This document shows positions 16,893-25,413 of a DNA stretch of 64,000 nucleotides, piece by piece (position 1 is the first letter of the stretch; each line of letters begins with the position of its first letter). The position numbers and the translations under genes are program-made. Origin of the DNA: Christensenella tenuis (GTDB taxonomy: Bacteria; Bacillota; Clostridia; Christensenellales; Christensenellaceae); contig NZ_JACOON010000001.1 in the NCBI RefSeq assembly GCF_014287795.1, forward strand, positions 62,001 to 126,000, in the 5' to 3' direction. The notes below the pieces were generated by a model, which did not search any database, had not been told where the DNA came from, and saw only the letters and a list, made by a program, of their open reading frames with translations.

Positions 16893-17732
16893 TCAGGAGT
16901 TCGTCAGATGGATAAAAAGCTGCTGCAGATCGAGCGGCGTGACAGTGAGGGAAGCGGGTACGCCGCTGTGTTCGCCAAGAATATGCGCCAGCATCAGCCC
17001 GCCAATCTCCTGTGAACCAAGAATATTTTTACCGGCGCACCACTCCTCCACGGCCTCTTTCCGTCCAGATACGGTAAAGCCCATGCTTTGGATCTCTTCG
17101 GACGGTCGGTCGAGCAAAATGCGGCCGTTTTTGATGATGACGACATGCTCGATCAGATTTGCGATCTCTTCGATCAGATGCGTGGAAAGGATGACTGTGC
17201 ACGGCCGCTTGGAATAACGGGCCAGCAATTCCGCATAGAAAAGCTGGCGGTGATTTGCATCGAGGCCGAGAACCGGCTCGTCGAACAGCAAATATTCCGC
17301 TCCGGAGGCCAGTGTAAGAATAAGCTTGAAAATAGAGCGGTAGCCTGTGGAAAGCTGTCCGATTTTTTTTCTCACGTCGAGGCCGAATTTTTCAGCCAGA
17401 GCGGACGCATAGGCGCTGTCGAAGCCGGGGTAAAATATGGCGGTCCATTCAAAGATGCGCCGCAGCCGTACAGACGGCTCATATAGGGTATCCTCACCCA
17501 TGCAGGCGATTTTGCCGAGGGCCTTATCGTTCTCTGTGAGAGGAAATCCGTCCATATACAGAAAGCCCTCTGTTGGAACAAGGCGGTTCGTCATCAGGTT
17601 CAGCAGGGTAGATTTTCCCGCTCCGTTGCGTCCGAGAAGACCATAGATACGGTTTTCGCCAAAGCTGACATTTAAGCCCTGCAGCGCTGTGACATTCCGG
17701 AATTTTTTTGTGACATTTCTTACTTCAATCAT
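16893..17732 (-). CDS. ABC transporter ATP-binding protein (YtrB-like)
   Basis: A 279-residue ABC ATPase. Walker A is GRNGAGKST, Walker B is YLLFDEPVLGLD, and the signature is LSTGYRS rather than LSGGQ, as often in this bacitracin/antibiotic-response class. Its start overlaps the end of the GntR regulator gene by eight bases. It should energise the membrane protein encoded next. Expression is expected to be repressed by the GntR protein until inducer binds. Confidence 0.9.
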   Translation of the reverse strand: MIEVRNVTKKFRNVTALQGLNVSFGENRIYGLLGRNGAGKSTLLNLMTNRLVPTEGFLYMDGFPLTENDKALGKIACMGEDTLYEPSVRLRRIFEWTAIFYPGFDSAYASALAEKFGLDVRKKIGQLSTGYRSIFKLILTLASGAEYLLFDEPVLGLDANHRQLFYAELLARYSKRPCTVILSTHLIEEIANLIEHVVIIKNGRILLDRPSEEIQSMGFTVSGRKEAVEEWCAGKNILGSQEIGGLMLAHILGEHSGVPASLTVTPLDLQQLFIHLTNS

Positions 17733-18096
17733 TTTCTGCTCCTTCTTTTATCATGCTGATGACCTCATCGGGACTGATACCAAGCTTTTCCGCCTCTGAG
17801 AGGAGGCTTGCGACATAGTTTTCGAAAAAAGACTGCTTCCGCCGCGCCTGTATTTTTTCCTTTGCGCCTGCGCATACAAACATGCCCACGCCTCGGCGTT
17901 TATATAGCACGCCATTGCCCGCAAGCAAGGTGACGCCCTTCAGCACGGTCGCCGGATTGATCTTATAGAGCGTGGAGAGTTCCGTCGTAGACGGCACCTG
18001 TGTATCCTCCGGGAAAATACCCGAAAGGACCGCGTCCTCGATTTGGTCTGCGATTTGAAGATAGATGGGAATTCCGCTTTCAAAATCGATCTTCAT
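17725..18096 (-). CDS. GntR family regulator, YtrA subfamily
   Basis: A 123-residue winged-helix regulator. IPIYLQIADQIEDAV and STTELSTLYKINPATVLKG match the YtrA subgroup, whose members have only a short C-terminal helical dimerisation tail. It is first in its operon, behind a strong promoter (18134-18163) that overlaps a 22-bp inverted repeat, so autorepression is likely. YtrA-type cassettes typically respond to cell-wall-active compounds (family knowledge); no inducer can be inferred here. Confidence 0.92.
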   Translation of the reverse strand: MKIDFESGIPIYLQIADQIEDAVLSGIFPEDTQVPSTTELSTLYKINPATVLKGVTLLAGNGVLYKRRGVGMFVCAGAKEKIQARRKQSFFENYVASLLSEAEKLGISPDEVISMIKEGAEND

Positions 18097-18113
18097 TACA
18101 AACTCCTTAATTG

Positions 18114-18135
18114 GTTAGTTACTTATGTAATTAAC
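18114..18135 (-). promoter_or_regulatory. Probable GntR/YtrA operator
   Basis: Inverted repeat GTTAGTTAC-TTAT-GTAATTAAC (8 of 9 positions symmetric) directly downstream of and touching the -10 box. Confidence 0.65.
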
Positions 18136-18163
18136 TATAATGGAGCGAACAGGAATTTGTCAA
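18134..18163 (-). promoter_or_regulatory. Sigma-A promoter of the YtrA-type operon
   Basis: On the - strand TTGACA (18163-18158), 18-base spacer, TATAGT (18139-18134). Confidence 0.8.
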
Positions 18164-18171
18164 GAGGAAAA

Positions 18172-18192
18172 TAAAAAAACCGCCGGAGCGGT
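18172..18192 (-). terminator. Terminator after EamA-like gene
   Basis: On the - strand ACCGC-TCCG-GCGGT followed by seven T residues. Confidence 0.75.
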
Positions 18193-18206
18193 CAGAGCTG
18201 TTATCA

Positions 18207-18620
18207 TCAGAGGACCATCACAAGGGTGCCGAGCGTGATCAGTATTCCGCCGATCACCGTTTTTGCGGTCACGGCCTCTTTCAAAATGACAAAAGCAAGA
18301 ACCATACTGATAACAACGCTGAACTTGTCAATAGGAACAACTTTTGAAGCATCGCCGAGCTGAAGCGCTTTAAAATAAAATAACCAGGAGAGGCCGGTTG
18401 CAATACCCGATAAAATCAGGAAAACCCATGATTTTGCAGTGATGCTTGGGATTTGGCACTGCGTTCCTGTCACAAAAACGATGCCCCAAGCCATGATGAG
18501 AACGACAACGGTACGAATTGCAGTTGCAAGGTTGGAGTTCATATCCTGGATGCCAATTTTTGCCAGGATTGCAGTTGCGGCAGCAAAAACCGCGGAAAGA
18601 AGTGCAAATACGATCCACAT
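18207..18620 (-). CDS. EamA-domain half transporter
   Basis: A 137-residue membrane protein with about five helices and the EamA signature of drug/metabolite transporters (GLSWLFYFKALQLGDASKVVPIDK...). Full-length EamA proteins have two such halves, so this single-domain form should dimerise. I start at the ATG giving MWIVFALL (18620), because GGAGG lies six bases upstream; the frame extends nine codons further. Substrate unknown. Confidence 0.85.
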   Translation of the reverse strand: MWIVFALLSAVFAAATAILAKIGIQDMNSNLATAIRTVVVLIMAWGIVFVTGTQCQIPSITAKSWVFLILSGIATGLSWLFYFKALQLGDASKVVPIDKFSVVISMVLAFVILKEAVTAKTVIGGILITLGTLVMVL

Positions 18621-18661
18621 GTTTTTTCCTCCATGCAATGCATTCACAGGATCACCTCATC

Positions 18662-18685
18662 AAAAAAGCCGCACAGTGGCGGCTT
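18662..18685 (-). terminator. Terminator after GNAT gene
   Basis: On the - strand AAGCCGC-CACTGT-GCGGCTT followed by TTTT. Confidence 0.75.
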
Positions 18686-18696
18686 ACCGGAATTTA

Positions 18697-19152
18697 TTAT
18701 AATTCTTTTTGCAGCATCAGGATTTCTTCTCCGCCCAAAATTTCGCTCTGCATACTGTCGCTTGCGACAAAACCAAGCTGTTCGCGGTAGATTTTAAGCG
18801 CCCGGTAGTTGGACGGATCAACATTGACTTCCACAAGCCGTATACCAAAAGCGCGCATATCCGCAAAAGCAATGTTTAAGAGGGAGGTGCCGAGATTGGG
18901 ATAAGCCTGCGGGTCAATAATGTTGATGCTGTGCAGGAATACTTTATCGGGATTGTCAAAATTACGCATAAAGTAGACCGCTCCCAGAATTTCATCATAT
19001 TCCACAGCAACATAAACCCGTGCATGACGCAGCATTGCGATGAGGTCAAAGACATCGAGCGCTCCGCCGTCGTAAGAAGAATTTTCGATCTGGATAAGTT
19101 GTTCAACCAAATCAAAATCCCGTTCTTTTATATGAAAATATTCAATTGCCAT
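18697..19152 (-). CDS. GNAT family N-acetyltransferase
   Basis: Acetyl-CoA-dependent transferase of about 151 residues. The C-terminal half has the GNAT pattern: a beta-strand with HSINIIDP, then NLGTSLLNIA in the acetyl-CoA loop position, then VNVDPSNYRALKIYREQLGF. The start MAIEYFHIKE at 19152 is set by GGAGGG six bases upstream; the open frame continues 59 codons further, across its promoter. Substrate unknown. Confidence 0.85.
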   Translation of the reverse strand: MAIEYFHIKERDFDLVEQLIQIENSSYDGGALDVFDLIAMLRHARVYVAVEYDEILGAVYFMRNFDNPDKVFLHSINIIDPQAYPNLGTSLLNIAFADMRAFGIRLVEVNVDPSNYRALKIYREQLGFVASDSMQSEILGGEEILMLQKEL

Positions 19153-19206
19153 TTTTACCCTCCGGTTGCGCAAAGATCGCACATTAAAATTCTCTGATAC
19201 AAAAGA

Positions 19207-19235
19207 ATTATACCTAAAAACCTCATATATTGCAA
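19207..19235 (-). promoter_or_regulatory. Sigma-A promoter of GNAT gene
   Basis: On the - strand TTGCAA (19235-19230), 17-base spacer, TATAAT (19212-19207). Confidence 0.75.
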
Positions 19236-19246
19236 GCGCAAGCGTC

Positions 19247-20017
19247 TTATTCGCCGATGCGGTCCGGCGGTAAGCGCTGGGGTAAATCCTGCATAACCCG
19301 GCCGGAATACTGCGCCGTGCGCGCGGCATCTTTGGGATAATTGTTCAGGGTAAGCAATTTTTCAGAAAAGCTGAAAGCATCTTTTTCTCCAATGATAATA
19401 TGATCCAGCAGGGAGACGGAGACCGCATCCATCGCGGACGCAATCTGTTGTGTGATTGAGATATCCTTATCGCTCGGATATGCGCTGCCGCCGGGATGGT
19501 TATGCGCAAGCAGGATTTTTTCCGATCCGGTGCGAATAACGGTTTCCATAATATGCCGTACGTAAACAGGGGCCTCAGTAGCGGTACCGTGCGAAAGACG
19601 GTCGGTATGCCGGATACGAAAATGCGGATCAAGGCACACGACATAAAACTCTTCCCTGGTTTTTCCCCGGAATAGAAGGCTTACATAGTCAATCGCAGAT
19701 TGAATGGAAGAAAGCGTGGTTTGCTCTGCAAGGTCGGCAAGCCAGTATTTCCGCGCCAGCTCAGACTGGAGCTTTATGAGGACCGCCGCGTTTTCACCGA
19801 TTCCCTTAATGCGGGCCAAATCTGCCGTATCTGCATCGAATACGTTGCGAAGGCTGCCGAAACGATCCAGAAGTTCGTGTGCCAGCGCATTGGTATCTCT
19901 GCGGGGAAGAGCGAAAAAAAGTAAAAGCTCAAGCGCTTCGTGTTCTTCAAAAGAATCAAGCCCATATTTTAAAAAACGGCTCCGGAGCCGTTCGCGGTGT
20001 CCGTCATGGATGGAAAT
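19247..20017 (-). CDS. radC: RadC/JAB-domain protein with an apparent ATT start
   Basis: JAMM-motif protein of the RadC family, 256 residues in this reading. H172-N-H174-x7-S-x2-D185 is the JAMM motif; a helix-hairpin-helix (ARIKGIGENA) precedes it. The frame contains the typical RadC N-terminus (HDGHRERLRSRF, EALELLLFFALPRRDTNA) well upstream of the first conventional start, TTG at 19819. Between the upstream in-frame TGA and HDGHRERL there is no ATG, GTG or TTG. ATT at 20017 lies six bases after GAGGTGA, so I place the start there. Function of RadC is still uncertain despite its name. Confidence 0.85.
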   Translation of the reverse strand: MSIHDGHRERLRSRFLKYGLDSFEEHEALELLLFFALPRRDTNALAHELLDRFGSLRNVFDADTADLARIKGIGENAAVLIKLQSELARKYWLADLAEQTTLSSIQSAIDYVSLLFRGKTREEFYVVCLDPHFRIRHTDRLSHGTATEAPVYVRHIMETVIRTGSEKILLAHNHPGGSAYPSDKDISITQQIASAMDAVSVSLLDHIIIGEKDAFSFSEKLLTLNNYPKDAARTAQYSGRVMQDLPQRLPPDRIGE

Positions 20018-20204
20018 AGCTGTTCACCTCACTGAAAATAATCAATTGCTCAATATTAATCTAATTCGCCACAGGCAACCGCGATTCCTTGTCACCCGAC
20101 ACCTTAGTTAAAAAGAAAAAAACGGTGTATATCCGTCGGGAAATCTGTTATAATAAATAAAGTTTCTTTAAATGCTACCAGAATGGATGAAGGAGAGGAA
20201 AACG

Positions 20205-21584
20205 ATGCTTGAGTTTTCGCTTGCCCCGCGTAAGGATGAAATGATAGAAGCCTTGTGCAAAATACTTTCCATTGAAAGTGTCAAAAGTGCACCGCAGGGG
20301 AATATGCCGTATGGGAAAGGTGTGTTTGACGCACTCATTAAGACGCTTAATATTGCGGAAAAACTCGACTTTGACAGTGTGAATTTTTATTCTCATTTAG
20401 GATATGTGGAATATGGCGATGGCGATGAAATCTTTGGCATTGTAACACATCTTGACGTAGTACCTGCCGGGGATGGATGGACCGTGCCTCCATTCGCGGG
20501 GACGGTGAAAGACGGGCGTATTTATGGACGTGGTGCAATTGACGACAAAGGGCCGGCGATTGCCGCGCTGTTCGCGCTTTCGGCAGTCAAGGAGAACTGC
20601 ATCAGCCTCAACAAGCGCGTACGCATTATTTTCGGATGCGATGAAGAAAGCGGCTGGTCAGATATGGATTTTTATAAAAAGAATGGCGGCGAGATTCCAG
20701 CCATGGCAATTTCACCGGATGCGGAATTCCCCATTATCAACGCCGAAAAAGGACTGTTGCAGCTTCGGGCGGTCAAAAAAACTTATTCCGCCGAGGGGGA
20801 AGGCCTTACGGTAGAGTCGTTGCAGGCGGGCGAACGCGTGAACGTGGTGCCCGCGGTATGCACTTGCAAGATTACGGGGAATATCAAGGCGGTTCGGCAA
20901 ATGATCGAGCTGTTCAATGAGGATTCTCCAGTGAAAATTACGGACCGCGAGGAAGAAGGCGGCCTTGTCCTTACCGCTCATGGCGTTTCCGCCCACGGTT
21001 CGAAGCCGGAGGAAGGAAAGAATGCGCTGTCGTTTATGATTTTATTCTTGAATACGCTTCCGCTGAGAAAAAATGCGGTTTCCGATGCAATCTATGAACT
21101 TGCGGAATACATTGGTATGCAAACGGACGGCACGCATCTTGGAATTGCCGCCCGGGATGAATCGGGCGCGCTTTCCTTGAACCTCGGGTATTTCAGGACG
21201 ACGGAGGAAGGCGTGGAAGCGGGGATCGACATCCGTTACCCGATTCATACGGATAAAGAAAAGGTTCTCTCAGCCATCCGCAGTAGGATGAAAGAACTCT
21301 CGATTGAGGAAGTATTCTCGCGTCCTCCGCATTTTGTACCGGAGGATTCTCCGCTTGTTGCAGGCCTGAAACAAGCATATGAGGAAGTGACGGGCGAGAA
21401 GGCATACTGCATGACGATGGGCGGCGCGACCTACGCGCGGGCCTTTCCAAATTCCGTTGCATTTGGGGCTTTGTTCCCTGGACAGCAAGGAACGGAACAC
21501 CAAGCTGATGAATATATTGAAATCGATTCGCTGCTGAAAACGGCGGATATCATTGCGAACGCCATTTTGGTGCTGTGCAAATAG
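20205..21584 (+). CDS. pepV: M20 family dipeptidase (PepV/Sapep-like)
   Basis: Zinc dipeptidase of the M20 family. Metal/catalytic segments visible: VTHLDVVPAGDGW, GRGAIDDKGP, GCDEESGW, SPDAEFP and, near the C-terminus, GTEHQADEY. Start ATG 20205 is chosen because AGGAGAGG precedes it; an in-frame ATG at 20172 lacks a Shine-Dalgarno. An extended -10 (TGTTATAAT, ending 20154) lies upstream. About 459 residues, normal for PepV. alaS follows after 25 bases and may be cotranscribed. Confidence 0.93.
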   Translation: MLEFSLAPRKDEMIEALCKILSIESVKSAPQGNMPYGKGVFDALIKTLNIAEKLDFDSVNFYSHLGYVEYGDGDEIFGIVTHLDVVPAGDGWTVPPFAGTVKDGRIYGRGAIDDKGPAIAALFALSAVKENCISLNKRVRIIFGCDEESGWSDMDFYKKNGGEIPAMAISPDAEFPIINAEKGLLQLRAVKKTYSAEGEGLTVESLQAGERVNVVPAVCTCKITGNIKAVRQMIELFNEDSPVKITDREEEGGLVLTAHGVSAHGSKPEEGKNALSFMILFLNTLPLRKNAVSDAIYELAEYIGMQTDGTHLGIAARDESGALSLNLGYFRTTEEGVEAGIDIRYPIHTDKEKVLSAIRSRMKELSIEEVFSRPPHFVPEDSPLVAGLKQAYEEVTGEKAYCMTMGGATYARAFPNSVAFGALFPGQQGTEHQADEYIEIDSLLKTADIIANAILVLCK

Positions 21585-21609
21585 AAAAGACGACAGAGGA
21601 GTTTTATGG

Positions 21610-23400
21610 ATGAAGTGCTTGACAAGTGACGAATTAAGGCAAATGTATCTGGATTTTTTCAAGAGCAAAGGGCATGCGGTCATAAGGAGTGCGTCGTTGA
21701 TCCCGGAAAACGATCCGACGGTGCTCTTCACGACAGCAGGAATGCATCCGCTTGTCCCGTATCTGCTGGGAGAGACGCATCCGGCGGGCACACGGCTTAC
21801 GGATGTGCAAAAGTGCGTGCGCACCGGGGATATCGACGAAGTGGGCGACGAGAGCCATTGCACATTTTTTGAAATGCTGGGCAACTGGTCCCTTGGGGAT
21901 TATTTCAAAAAAGAAGCGATAACCTGGAGTTTTGAATTCCTGACAGATGAAAAATACCTGGGCATTGATAAGGACAAATTGTATTTCAGCTGTTTCGCCG
22001 GAGACGAAGACGCTCCGCGCGATATGGTGGCATATGATACGTGGCGTTCCCTCGGCGTAGCGGACGACCATATTTTCTTCCTTCCCAAAGAAAATAACTG
22101 GTGGGGACCGGCTGGCATTACAGGCCCCTGCGGACCGGATACGGAAATGTTTATCGATACTGGGAAACCTGCCTGCGGGCCGGATTGCAGTCCGGCGTGC
22201 GACTGCGGAAAGTATCTTGAAATATGGAATGATGTATTCATGGAATATAATAAACAGGCGGATGGAACCTATGTGCCGCTTGAGCAGAAAAACGTGGATA
22301 CAGGCATGGGGCTTGACCGCACCATTGCAATCCTGCAAGGTAAGGGGTCTGTCTATGAAACAGATGTATTCGCCCCTATTATTTCAAAAATTGAAGAACT
22401 TTCCGGGAAAAACTACGAGGGAGCGGACGAAGATACACGGAAGGCATTCCGTATTGTAGCGGATCATATGCGCTGTGCTACTTTCATGATTGGCGACGAA
22501 CGGGGTATTACCCCTTCCAATGTGGATCAGGGCTATGTATTGCGCAGGCTCCTGCGACGGGCGATCCGCTTTTCCGGAAAGCTGGGGATCGCGGAGGGCA
22601 GCCTGCCAAAGATCGCTCAGGTTGTCATCGATAAATATGCGCATGCATACGAAGAATTGAAAATTAATGAAACGAAAATACTTTCTGAGATTGCAAAAGA
22701 AGAAGAACGCTTCCAAAAGACGATCACACAGGGAATGAAGGAGTTTGAGAAAACGGTGGAGCGGCTCGATGGAGATATGATCGACGGCAAAAGCGCTTTC
22801 CGCTTATACGATACGTTTGGCTTCCCGATCGAATTTACGCTTGAGCTTGCGGCAGAACGTGGGTTCAAGGTGGATAAGGACGGATTTGACAAAGCGTTCC
22901 AGCATCATCAGGAGCTATCGCATGCGGGTGCGGAGCAGCGTTTTAAGGGAGGCCTTGCGGATACGAGCGAGCAAACGGCGCGCCTGCATACCGCGACGCA
23001 TCTTCTGAATGCGGCCCTGCGTAAGCTATTGAGCGAGGATATCGTCCAGAAGGGCTCCAACATCACGGCGGAGCGTCTGCGGTTTGATTTTAATTTCCCG
23101 CGCAAGGTGGAGAGGGAAGAACTCGACCAGATCGAAGCATATGTCAATGAAGCCATTGATGCGGGGCTTGACGTACTCGAAGAGGAAATGTCCGTTGCGG
23201 AAGCAAAGGAACAGGGCGCAATGGGCGTATTTGATTCAAAGTACGGAGACCTTGTAAAAGTGTATACGATTCCGGGATATTCCAAGGAAATATGTGGCGG
23301 GCCCCATGCAAAAAACACAGCAGAGCTTGGACACTTTAAAATCAAAAAGGAACAGAGCAGCAGCGCAGGTGTGCGCAGGATCAAGGCTGTGCTGGACTAG
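21610..23400 (+). CDS. alaS: Alanyl-tRNA synthetase, short form without C-Ala domain
   Basis: Catalytic core motifs of class II AlaRS are present (FTTAGMHPLVPYLLG, MLGNWSLGDYF, GPCGPDTE), followed by the tRNA-recognition region and the editing domain with HTATH and CGGPH. The protein ends at 596 residues, right after the editing domain. Usual bacterial AlaRS is about 870-880 residues with a coiled coil and DHHA1/C-Ala domain; these are missing and a terminator follows at once, so it is not a frameshift. Start ATG 21610 has GAGGAG 8 bases upstream. A second, full-length alaS may exist elsewhere in the genome. Confidence 0.92.
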   Translation: MKCLTSDELRQMYLDFFKSKGHAVIRSASLIPENDPTVLFTTAGMHPLVPYLLGETHPAGTRLTDVQKCVRTGDIDEVGDESHCTFFEMLGNWSLGDYFKKEAITWSFEFLTDEKYLGIDKDKLYFSCFAGDEDAPRDMVAYDTWRSLGVADDHIFFLPKENNWWGPAGITGPCGPDTEMFIDTGKPACGPDCSPACDCGKYLEIWNDVFMEYNKQADGTYVPLEQKNVDTGMGLDRTIAILQGKGSVYETDVFAPIISKIEELSGKNYEGADEDTRKAFRIVADHMRCATFMIGDERGITPSNVDQGYVLRRLLRRAIRFSGKLGIAEGSLPKIAQVVIDKYAHAYEELKINETKILSEIAKEEERFQKTITQGMKEFEKTVERLDGDMIDGKSAFRLYDTFGFPIEFTLELAAERGFKVDKDGFDKAFQHHQELSHAGAEQRFKGGLADTSEQTARLHTATHLLNAALRKLLSEDIVQKGSNITAERLRFDFNFPRKVEREELDQIEAYVNEAIDAGLDVLEEEMSVAEAKEQGAMGVFDSKYGDLVKVYTIPGYSKEICGGPHAKNTAELGHFKIKKEQSSSAGVRRIKAVLD

Positions 23401-23418
23401 GATGAACGGTGATAAATC

Positions 23419-23461
23419 AATCAAAGGCTGTCTCAATTTTTGAGACGGCCTTTGATTTTTT
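23419..23461. terminator. Long bidirectional terminator between alaS and HAD gene
   Basis: Seventeen-bp stem AATCAAAGGCTGTCTCA / TGAGACGGCCTTTGATT (one wobble), five-base loop, then T run on the + strand. Confidence 0.9.
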
Positions 23462-24132
23462 CAGGCATCGAGCCACGCATAAAGTGCGGGATCGGTAAAA
23501 TCAGCGATGACTTTCTGCGCGGTAGCAGTAAAGGCGGAAGCGTGATTGCCTGGTGAGATGGCGAAGATAGTACCGATTCCGGCACGTTTCGCGGCGAGTG
23601 TACCGAGCGGGGAATCCTCAATGACCAGGCAGTCTTTCACGTCGGCGCCAAGCGTATTCGCTGCACGCAGGTAAAGATCGGGATCAGGCTTGCCGCGTAC
23701 CGTACCATCGTTATAAATAATCCGGTTCGTATCGAACCAACGGGCAAGATGAAACTCGCTGATATAGAAATCGAGGTTTGATTTCCCGGACGCTGTGGCG
23801 ATTGTGCGGGGAATTCCTTTTTCTTTCAGAAAATCAAGATAGGCACTCACGCCATTTGCAAGATGGAACCGAGCCCGGTCCTGCAAACACAGTTCACGGT
23901 ACATAGCTTCCTTTTGTTCGGATAGCTCGTGAGCATGCGCATCCGACAGGAGAGTTCCCGTAAAATGTTCCAGAATAACTTTGTTTGTGCGGCCGTGGAC
24001 ATTATAGCGGTCAAGCTCTTCTTGCGTGATCCTGCGCTTACATAAATTCTCTAAAAAGCGTTTCCAGGAAGCATCGTGCTTATCGGTATCGAAAAACATG
24101 GTGCCGTTAAAATCAAAAATAACTGCTTTCAT
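23461..24132 (-). CDS. HAD family phosphatase with DxN motif
   Basis: A 223-residue HAD-superfamily hydrolase of the beta-phosphoglucomutase-like type. Motif I reads DFNGT, so the usual second Asp (acid/base) is Asn10; motif II is TATASGKS and motif III/IV is KPDPDLY...VIEDSPLG. Cap domain lies between residues 16 and 90. Other clostridial HADs share FDFNGT, so this is probably a subfamily trait and may change the reaction or slow it. It sits 14 bases after lepB on the same strand. Confidence 0.88.
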   Translation of the reverse strand: MKAVIFDFNGTMFFDTDKHDASWKRFLENLCKRRITQEELDRYNVHGRTNKVILEHFTGTLLSDAHAHELSEQKEAMYRELCLQDRARFHLANGVSAYLDFLKEKGIPRTIATASGKSNLDFYISEFHLARWFDTNRIIYNDGTVRGKPDPDLYLRAANTLGADVKDCLVIEDSPLGTLAAKRAGIGTIFAISPGNHASAFTATAQKVIADFTDPALYAWLDA

Positions 24133-24146
24133 ATATCCTCCGGGAA

Positions 24147-25133
24147 CTATTGTACGGAATGGATGTTGTCAAGCGGCCAGATGACAGACATAGCATGGCC
24201 TACAATTTCGGAGCGCGCAATCGGGCCGATGTCACTTGTACGGCTGTCGAGGGAATGCGCCCGGTTATCTCCCATGACAAAAACAGTATCTTCCGGCACC
24301 GTTACAGCAGCCATATCCATATAAGGCTCGGCGTTATTGATGTACGGTTCAGAAAGAGCCTCGCCGTTGACATAAACAGTGCTGTCTTTCACTTCCACGG
24401 TTTCCCCGGGTAGAGCGATGACACGCTTCACATAGGTTCCGCTCATATTGGGATAATGAACAATAATGATATCTCCATGCTCGGGCAACCCAAAATAACG
24501 GCTTACCTTTTCTACTGCCAATTTTTCATCCGACTGGAGGGTAGGGAGCATGGATTCGCCGTCCACTACGATAATCTCAAAAAAGAAGGTGCGTACAACA
24601 AAGGCGATTGCTACCGCCGCGATAATGGAAATCACCCAGCCCCAAATCGCGCGGGATTTCGTCATGAGTTTTTCTTCGTGGATACGTTTTTTTTTGCGCT
24701 TGCGCCCGAATTCATCATAAGTGACGAGATCATCATCCAATGGTTCGAGTTCCTGATAAGGGTTTCTGCGCGCCTTATTGGGATTAAAAGTTTCCTCCGG
24801 CGGTTCCTCAAAGAATTCTTCCGGCTCCATATAATATGGCTCCGGTTCCGAATCGTCCTCATAATCATAATAGGGTTCGTCGGAAAACTTTTCCTGCTCA
24901 AAATGGGCGCTCAAAGGCTCCTGCAAATCCCCGCCATGGGGGGCCTGCGAATGCGCATGAAAAATATGCCGGCCCGTACCAGAAGAAAGTGCGTCGGAAT
25001 CCGATTGATATTCTTGCGGTTCTTCGTAAGGGTTGTTTAACCTGCGTCCATATTTTTTGGGGGAATCTGCGGGTGCGGCGCTCCGCTGACCCACACGGCG
25101 CGGCCCGTAGTGTTCCTGCTTTTTATTGTTCAT
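24147..25133 (-). CDS. lepB: Signal peptidase I with long acidic N-terminal extension
   Basis: Type I signal peptidase that cleaves Sec/Tat signal peptides at the outer membrane face. Catalytic Ser194 is in DGESMLPTL and Lys236 in YVKRVIALPGE; the GDNR box follows. One transmembrane helix (about 163-182) precedes the catalytic domain. Ahead of it lie about 160 residues of low-complexity sequence rich in Glu, Asp, Pro and Tyr and then a basic stretch (RKRKKKR). Most Firmicutes enzymes have a cytoplasmic tail of only 10-30 residues. It overlaps the DUF951 gene upstream by 11 bases. Confidence 0.93.
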   Translation of the reverse strand: MNNKKQEHYGPRRVGQRSAAPADSPKKYGRRLNNPYEEPQEYQSDSDALSSGTGRHIFHAHSQAPHGGDLQEPLSAHFEQEKFSDEPYYDYEDDSEPEPYYMEPEEFFEEPPEETFNPNKARRNPYQELEPLDDDLVTYDEFGRKRKKKRIHEEKLMTKSRAIWGWVISIIAAVAIAFVVRTFFFEIIVVDGESMLPTLQSDEKLAVEKVSRYFGLPEHGDIIIVHYPNMSGTYVKRVIALPGETVEVKDSTVYVNGEALSEPYINNAEPYMDMAAVTVPEDTVFVMGDNRAHSLDSRTSDIGPIARSEIVGHAMSVIWPLDNIHSVQ

Positions 25134-25314
25134 CTATTAAAACCTTTTTCATTCGTTTTATAAATGCCGCGTAATCGAGCATCACGATGTGCCCGCATCC
25201 AAGGCATTTTAGCTTAATGTCGGCGCCGGTCCGCAAAACCTGCCATCTATCACTCCCGCAAGGGTGTTTTTTTTGCATGACGACAATATCGCCACAGGAA
25301 ATTTTTTCCGCCAT
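25123..25314 (-). CDS. DUF951 family small protein
   Basis: A 63-residue protein of the DUF951/YyzM type. HPCGSDRW and CLGCGH give three cysteines and two histidines that could bind zinc. GDIVVMQKKHPCG is the family signature. It is first in a likely operon with lepB and the HAD gene. Function unknown; it often neighbours mechanosensitive-channel or replication genes in other Firmicutes. Confidence 0.88.
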   Translation of the reverse strand: MAEKISCGDIVVMQKKHPCGSDRWQVLRTGADIKLKCLGCGHIVMLDYAAFIKRMKKVLIDEQ

Positions 25315-25413
25315 TCTGCCATACCGGTCCGTAAAATTTTCGATTCAATATATTATACTATACACAAAAGAAAATTCATAGGAAAAATTCGTGTGAAGCT
25401 GGTAAAATGAGGC

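Noticed and set aside
19965..19995. ACGGCTCCGGAGCCGT palindrome as a regulatory site
   Set aside because: It lies inside conserved radC coding sequence (RERLRSRF), so it is explained by codons.
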